This document shows positions 7,595 to 10,376 of a stretch of 10,376 nt of DNA, piece by piece. Position 1 is the first letter of the stretch. Each line of letters begins with the position of its first letter. The notes under the pieces were generated by a model. That model worked only from the letters and a program-made list of their open reading frames with translations. It ran no database searches and was not told where the DNA came from. Source of the stretch: Afipia sp. (GTDB lineage: Bacteria; Pseudomonadota; Alphaproteobacteria; Rhizobiales; Xanthobacteraceae); assembly GCA_026400415.1 (NCBI GenBank), contig JAPLPA010000260.1:1-10376 (forward strand), given 5' to 3'. A program made the position numbers and the translations under genes.

Positions 7595-8056
7595 TCAGAA
7601 AAATTCTTCCGGGCACGGATCCGCGATGGTCCACAGGTCGCGTCCGTTCTTGATTTTCTTCATCTCGGTGGTGAGCCCGCCATTGCGGCCTAGCCACGCT
7701 TTCACCGGCTGCGGATAATACGACATCAGGTCGGAGGTGCCCTCCGTGCTCGTCACCTTGATGCCGAAGGTGAACGCCTTGTCGTAATAAGCCTGATGAA
7801 ATCCGATGCTGGCGCGCGGCGTCACGCAGATCTTGTTCTTCGGCACGATGCCAAAAACAAGAGTACACGCCGAATTGCAGATGCCGTCGATGATGACGCG
7901 CTCGTGGTTTTTCGCGATGCGCTCGTACTTCGCCTTGTATTCCTCGACATAGCCGCCGTGGTCGCGCGTGATGCGCAAATCCGCATGCGCGGGCGCGCAG
8001 AGCATGAGCGACACAAGCAGGATCGGCAAATATGTAAGGCGCATGAGCATCGACAT
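7595..8056 (-). CDS. Secreted protein with ClpP/crotonase-like CxSAC motif, function unknown
   Basis: A 153-residue protein with a signal peptide (LTYLPILLVSLMLCAPAHA, probable cleavage after residue 25), so it should be periplasmic. The core reads VIIDGICNSACTLVFGIVP (55-72), then KICVTPRASIGFHQAYYD (75-92). A glycine/cysteine-serine-alanine element followed by a strand and an SIGFHQ element resembles the ClpP/crotonase fold: S62 and H87 are 25 residues apart, the same as the catalytic Ser97 and His122 of E. coli ClpP by my recollection. It is much shorter than ClpP and has two extra cysteines (C60, C64) beside the serine that could form a disulfide. Whether it is a protease is not established. 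Three ATGs lie close together at 8056, 8050 and 8044 with no clear ribosome site; the first is used. It resembles the partial gene at 10146. Confidence 0.75.
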   Translation of the reverse strand: MSMLMRLTYLPILLVSLMLCAPAHADLRITRDHGGYVEEYKAKYERIAKNHERVIIDGICNSACTLVFGIVPKNKICVTPRASIGFHQAYYDKAFTFGIKVTSTEGTSDLMSYYPQPVKAWLGRNGGLTTEMKKIKNGRDLWTIADPCPEEFF

Positions 8057-8065
8057 TGAACGTCA

Positions 8066-8120
8066 GCGGGACTGGGTTCGAGAAACACCAGAACTCTGGC
8101 GGGACTGTGTTGGAAAACCG
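8066..8120. repeat. Two imperfect direct repeats, 33-base period
   Basis: GCGGGACTG occurs at 8066-8074 and again at 8099-8107, each followed by a similar run (GGTTCGAGAAAC and TGTTGGAAAACC). The period of 33 bases is about three turns of the helix, a spacing compatible with paired binding sites. They lie just upstream of the minus-strand gene ending at 8056, where its promoter should be. A looser third version, GGCGGGGCTGG, is at 8203-8213. Confidence 0.4.
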
Positions 8121-8209
8121 TTAAATGCAGCGGCGGAACCGGCCTGCCCGCAGGTCCTTAGACCCTTGAAAATCAGCAGGAAAAAGCGGTTTTGTGAGCG
8201 CTGGCGGGG

Positions 8210-8238
8210 CTGGCATCGCGCGCGCGCTCCGCTATGGT
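8210..8238 (+). promoter_or_regulatory. Probable promoter of tRNA-Arg
   Basis: CTGGCA at 8210-8215 (four of six -35 consensus bases) and TATGGT at 8233-8238 are 17 bases apart. The -10 box ends eight bases before the mature tRNA 5' end, which would give an almost leaderless transcript. The context GCTATGGTGCG just before a tRNA is common in this bacterial group as I remember it. Confidence 0.5.
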
Positions 8239-8246
8239 GCGCCGAC

Positions 8247-8323
8247 GCGCTCGTAGCTCAGCTGGATAGAGCATCGGATTTCGATTCCGAGGGTCGGGAG
8301 TTCGAATCTCTCCGAGCGCGCCA
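8247..8323 (+). tRNA. tRNA-Arg (anticodon TCG), CCA encoded
   Basis: A complete cloverleaf of 77 bases. The acceptor stem GCGCTCG (8247-8253) pairs perfectly with CGAGCGC (8313-8319). The D arm is GCTC/GAGC (8256-8259, 8269-8272). The anticodon stem TCGGA/TCCGA (8274-8278, 8286-8290) closes the loop TTTCGAT, with anticodon TCG at 8281-8283 that reads the CGA arginine codon. A five-base variable loop GGGTC and a T arm with loop TTCGAAT follow; the T stem contains one G-T pair. The discriminator base is G8320, and CCA is encoded at 8321-8323. Its last 12 bases are repeated at 9677-9688, so it may have served as an integration site. Confidence 0.95.
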
Positions 8324-8370
8324 GCAAAATCAAACACTTAAGTTTCGACGCAAATAACGCCTTTCGATTC

Positions 8371-8421
8371 GGGGAGCCCCTCTGGAAACTTTTCTAGTTT
8401 CGAGGCCCTCCCCACTTTTTT
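8371..8421 (+). terminator. Rho-independent terminator downstream of tRNA-Arg
   Basis: A long interrupted hairpin: GGGGAG (8371-8376) pairs with CTCCCC (8408-8413), a CC/CC internal loop follows, CCTC (8379-8382) pairs with GAGG (8402-8405), and after a two-base bulge GAAACT (8385-8390) pairs with AGTTTC (8396-8401) around the loop TTTCT. Six T residues at 8416-8421 follow two bases after the stem. It lies about 48 bases past the tRNA 3' end and is well placed to stop tRNA read-through into the next segment. Confidence 0.65.
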
Positions 8422-8448
8422 CCGCGAGCCCTTAATTTGTATCGATCA

Positions 8449-8520
8449 ATGTCTGCTTTCAGGACAAGAGCAGACGTTTGAACTGCGGTAGGATGAGTCC
8501 GCTTATGACCCAAAGCGGAA
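8449..8520. repeat. Two tandem related dyad elements
   Basis: The first dyad is GTCTGCT (8451-8457) with AGCAGAC (8469-8475) around 11 bases. The second is TCCGCTT (8498-8504) with AAGCGGA (8513-8519) around ATGACCCA. The arms are similar in length and composition (TCTGCTTT against TCCGCTTA), as if two diverged copies of one element sit side by side about 47 bases apart. From memory, intergenic sequences of the form TCCGCTT-ATGACCCA-AAGCGGA are widely scattered in Bradyrhizobium-type genomes; I could not check this. Confidence 0.5.
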
Positions 8521-8656
8521 GTTCATCAGTTATGCACTTCGCGCGAAAAAAAATAATTGATCTCACAAACTCTAATGCATCGGACGAAAGTCTTTCCGGT
8601 GCTGAATTTGGCAGATAAGATGATTTATGTTGGCCCTAGCAGAAATTGGGAATTTT

Positions 8657-9220
8657 ATGAAGTACGTTCTCGCCTGGATTTTTATGTTTGGACTTATGAG
8701 CCCATTGTTTGCTGCCGCGCCGAAAGAGTTATACGGCAAGTCCGTTACCGTTACATGGTCAGAAGCGCGCGACGAAAAAGTAATTGAAATTGGCCGTATA
8801 CGGCATAGGACGCGCGGTGGTGAGTTTATCCTTTATGTGAGTTCTGCCGGTCGTGTCTTCAATCGTTTGAGCTATGCCTACGCTCAGGGGTTGCTCTTCG
8901 ACTACAACGGAAAAAATGCGCAGGGAAAGGACACGTCCGATCAGATTGGCGGTCAGTCGGGTGGTTTTGAGAATCGGCAAGTTAGCTTTCAGGACCGGTC
9001 CTTGTCAGTTCTGACTGCCCTTGGCGGAGGGGCGCGTTCTCTGACCGTGACTTTCGATCAAACGTTTGCCGGGTGTTCAGCAACAATCGTCACTGGAAAG
9101 GAATCAGGAAGCGGCACTGTAAAAACGAAGGTGCACGGAGAAGTTGGAATAGAAATTGTTTCCATATCTACGAGTAGCGCTTACTGCACAATAAGCGCGG
9201 GAAACCGTTTCGGAGGGTAG
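8657..9220 (+). CDS. Hypothetical secreted protein, no recognised domain
   Basis: A 187-residue protein that I do not recognise. It starts with a clear signal peptide (MKYVLAWIFMFGLMSPLFAA, probable cleavage near APKE), so it should reach the periplasm or outside. The mature part begins LYGKSVTVTWSEARDEK and is rich in short alternating segments, polar residues and glycine (IGGQSGGFENRQVSFQDRSL), which suggests a beta-rich fold. There are two cysteines, in AGCSATIV and SAYCTISAG, that could pair. The frame extends to an ATG at 8627, but the ATG at 8657 is chosen because the signal peptide begins there and GGGA lies about five bases upstream. G+C is lower than in flanking genes, consistent with transfer. 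It is alone on its transcript as far as can be seen. Confidence 0.65.
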   Translation: MKYVLAWIFMFGLMSPLFAAAPKELYGKSVTVTWSEARDEKVIEIGRIRHRTRGGEFILYVSSAGRVFNRLSYAYAQGLLFDYNGKNAQGKDTSDQIGGQSGGFENRQVSFQDRSLSVLTALGGGARSLTVTFDQTFAGCSATIVTGKESGSGTVKTKVHGEVGIEIVSISTSSAYCTISAGNRFGG

Positions 9221-9336
9221 TTACCGAGCCATATGGTGGCACGCCAACCGCGTAATGGAAATAATCCACGGCCACCCAGACCGCCTACGACGGCGTTTTA
9301 CCTTATTGCAAATTGTCCAGCCTGTGATGGCCGTAT

Positions 9337-9648
9337 TTGGCACAGAGCAGACCAACATCGCTCTCGAATGGATGTCGGCTTAATGACTTACAGTGCACTG
9401 TCGGCGCAGATTCGGACGCTTCCGATTATCACCTAAAACGATATCGTGTCGCTGGCCATCCTTTTGTTGCGTTGTATTGTGTTGGAAGCCGGCACTGGGA
9501 GCGAGATGAGGCGACACGAGTTTTTCGGAGCTACCGCTGGACTGGCAACACGATCAGATTAAGCTACGAATCTTTTGAGCAACTGGGAAACTTTTACGTC
9601 TGGTTCGGCTCAGACGCTCAAGTTCTGATTTGGACAATGTGCAGCTGA
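9337..9648 (+). CDS. Doubtful small reading frame, possibly a degraded gene
   Basis: A 103-residue frame inside the low-G+C segment, without a clear ribosome site or signal peptide. Its second half (RYRVAGHPFVALYCVGSRHW, then SYRWTGNTIRLSYESFEQLG) has the composition of a real globular protein, while the first part looks random. Another frame (9233-9436) overlaps its start and ends in a proline/arginine-rich run without protein-like character. This could be the 3' remnant of a gene that lost its 5' end, or chance. I recognise no family. Confidence 0.25.
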   Translation: MAQSRPTSLSNGCRLNDLQCTVGADSDASDYHLKRYRVAGHPFVALYCVGSRHWERDEATRVFRSYRWTGNTIRLSYESFEQLGNFYVWFGSDAQVLIWTMCS

Positions 9649-9676
9649 TCGTAGGAGAAATTCAAGATAACGCAGC

Positions 9677-9688
9677 CCGAGCGCGCCA
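9677..9688 (+). repeat. Direct repeat of the tRNA-Arg 3' end (att-like)
   Basis: CCGAGCGCGCCA is identical to 8312-8323, the last 12 bases of tRNA-Arg including its CCA. Identity stops at once on both sides (C instead of T at 9676, T instead of G at 9689). It could be the distal attachment site of an integrated element, or a chance match. Confidence 0.4.
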
Positions 9689-9790
9689 TGGCAGCCCAAC
9701 GGCCAGTAAACGCGTTCGGCACCGAATTCTTTTTTAAAATTTTGAAAAACCTGATCGTTTCTAGCTTCAACATAACAAGGGAGAGCACAT

Positions 9791-10105
9791 TTGAAATACA
9801 TGCTGACATGGACCGAACGTTCGCAGGGATCGCCGTTAGAATACGAGAATGCACAGAAGCGAATTCTAGAGGTCTTCACGCAATGGAAGGCACCCGGGAA
9901 TTTCAAGATCGAGATGTTCGTAATCCGCGTCGGCGATTGGGGCGGATACATGCTGGTTGACTGCGATGAACCGGCAGCGGTTCACAAATTCTGTTCGATG
10001 CTGCCCGCCTTCGTATTCGAGGCGCGGCCTGTCATTCCGATCGACGACGCAGTCCGGGTCGAACTTGAAGCGATCGCATTCCGTGATGGGCTCAAAAGCA
10101 AGTAG
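9791..10105 (+). CDS. DUF3303 family protein
   Basis: A 104-residue soluble protein without signal peptide or membrane segment. The start MKYMLTWTERSQGSPLEYENAQKR, the middle KIEMFVIRVGDWGGYMLVD and the end FVFEARPVIPIDDAVRV fit the DUF3303 family as I remember it: small dimeric alpha/beta-barrel-like proteins of unknown function, often starting MKYMVTW. The start is TTG at 9791, not the ATG at 9800: AGGGAGAG lies seven bases before the TTG and the extra residues MKY belong to the family pattern. An A/T-rich run at 9725-9747 precedes it and probably carries the promoter. The secreted CxSAC protein gene begins 40 bases downstream on the same strand, so the two may be cotranscribed. Confidence 0.8.
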   Translation: MKYMLTWTERSQGSPLEYENAQKRILEVFTQWKAPGNFKIEMFVIRVGDWGGYMLVDCDEPAAVHKFCSMLPAFVFEARPVIPIDDAVRVELEAIAFRDGLKSK

Positions 10106-10145
10106 GCGTTGTTGATACAGTTGAATTGCGATTTCGGAGGCCGCA

Positions 10146-10376
10146 ATGGCAATTCTTTCACGCTGCTTGATCGCTGCTGTGTCGTGGAGCTTTCTGCCCG
10201 GCGCGCCGTTCGCTCGGGCCGACGGATCTGTCTCATCGCTACGCATGGGTTACGGCGCGCCCACCATGGCGATCTTCAATCAATTCCTGTCGGTGATCGA
10301 CCAGTACAACGCGTCGGGCGAACGCTTTCGCATCGACAGTCACTGTCAATCGGCCTGCACGATGTTCCTGTCGATC
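10146..10376 (+). CDS. Secreted CxSAC (ClpP/crotonase-like) protein, 5' part
   Basis: The first 77 residues of a protein that runs off the window. GGAGG six bases before the ATG gives a strong start. A signal peptide covers about residues 1-25 (LIAAVSWSFLPGAPFARA, cleavage before DG). The mature part continues with FNQFLSVIDQYNASGERFRI and then SHCQSACTMFLSI (65-77), with S69 flanked by C67 and C71. This is the same element as GICNSACTLVFGI in the minus-strand gene ending at 8056, and again follows a strand ending in isoleucine-aspartate. The rest of the domain, including the expected histidine about 25 residues later, is outside the window. The two overall sequences differ, so they are distant relatives rather than a recent duplication. 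Function is unknown. Confidence 0.7.
   Translation, partial: MAILSRCLIAAVSWSFLPGAPFARADGSVSSLRMGYGAPTMAIFNQFLSVIDQYNASGERFRIDSHCQSACTMFLSI

Larger units (their letters stand above)
8324..8656. other. Non-coding stretch of 333 bases after the tRNA
   Basis: It holds a large terminator-like hairpin (8371-8421) and two tandem dyads (8449-8520), then an A/T-rich stretch around 8546-8580 in front of the secreted-protein gene. G+C drops sharply to about 48%. The A-run at 8546-8553 could lie near the promoter of the following gene, but no clear -35/-10 pair stands out. Confidence 0.5.
8312..9688. mobile_element. Possible remnant or mini-island integrated at tRNA-Arg
   Basis: The 12 bases CCGAGCGCGCCA that end the tRNA gene (8312-8323) recur in the same orientation at 9677-9688. 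The segment between is unlike its surroundings: about 48% G+C by hand count over 8341-9060 against about 61% over 6061-6300, with sparse coding and orphan genes. This is the footprint expected after site-specific integration at a tRNA 3' end, where the tRNA stays intact at one end and a fragment marks the other. Against it: there is no integrase, the repeat is short and G+C-rich, and only 1.4 kb is enclosed. Confidence 0.35.

Noticed and set aside
8557..8787. Plus-strand frame of 76 residues overlapping the secreted-protein gene
   Set aside because: It reads the signal-peptide region out of frame and lacks a ribosome site; the 8657 start has both signal peptide and GGGA.
8324..9676. Integrase, transposase, toxin-antitoxin or CRISPR in the low-G+C segment
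   Set aside because: All frames were read; none shows recombinase or transposase motifs, paired small toxin/antitoxin genes or regularly spaced repeats.
9708..9736. Small hairpin TTCG-GCAC-CGAA followed by TTCTTTTTT
   Set aside because: Only a 4-bp stem; too weak to call as a terminator for the doubtful frame before it.
9610..9951. Minus-strand frame of 113 residues across the 9677-9688 repeat and the DUF3303 gene
   Set aside because: It overlaps the well-supported DUF3303 frame, has no ribosome site and no recognisable protein features.

Overview
This window looks like a chromosomal segment of an alphaproteobacterium, most likely of the Bradyrhizobium/Afipia/Rhodopseudomonas group (Nitrobacteraceae). 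That rests on moderately high G+C (about 61% by hand count over 6061-6300), a set of single-gene transcription units typical of that group (1-Cys peroxiredoxin, DUF2177, DUF4239 and DUF3303 proteins, Cache-type chemoreceptor, class III alcohol dehydrogenase), and the remembered resemblance of the proteins. No database search was possible, so the genus is inference.

Layout. 1-189: the 3' end of a peroxiredoxin gene, closed by a bidirectional hairpin terminator. 276-2616: two minus-strand genes, a small DUF2177 membrane protein and a full-length methyl-accepting chemotaxis protein. 2765-4231: a class I DNA photolyase on the plus strand, with the FAD pocket and Trp electron-transfer chain intact. 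4232-4975: a minus-strand DUF4239 membrane protein gene, broken by one in-frame TAA and otherwise intact; it abuts the photolyase stop with no gap. 5038-5949: a DMT/EamA transporter on the minus strand. 6042-7590: a two-gene plus-strand unit joining glutathione-dependent formaldehyde dehydrogenase to a MAPEG-family membrane protein; both families work on glutathione chemistry. 7595-8056: a minus-strand secreted protein with a ClpP/crotonase-like Ser/His pattern.

From the tRNA-Arg(TCG) gene at 8247-8323 the character changes. G+C falls to about 48% (8341-9060), coding becomes sparse, and the stretch holds a terminator, two tandem dyads, an orphan secreted protein and an unclear small reading frame. 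At 9677-9688 the last 12 bases of the tRNA gene (CCGAGCGCGCCA) recur in direct orientation, which is what integration at a tRNA 3' end leaves behind. No integrase is visible, so at most this is a remnant or a very small island. After it come a DUF3303 gene with a TTG start and the 5' end of a second secreted protein carrying the same Cys-X-Ser-Ala-Cys motif as the 7595-8056 product.

Most of the window is ordinary housekeeping and accessory content. The observations most worth following are the two CxSAC secreted proteins, the tRNA-bounded low-G+C segment, the single-stop DUF4239 gene and the formaldehyde dehydrogenase/MAPEG pair. I see no CRISPR array, recombinase, toxin-antitoxin pair or recognisable defence system.
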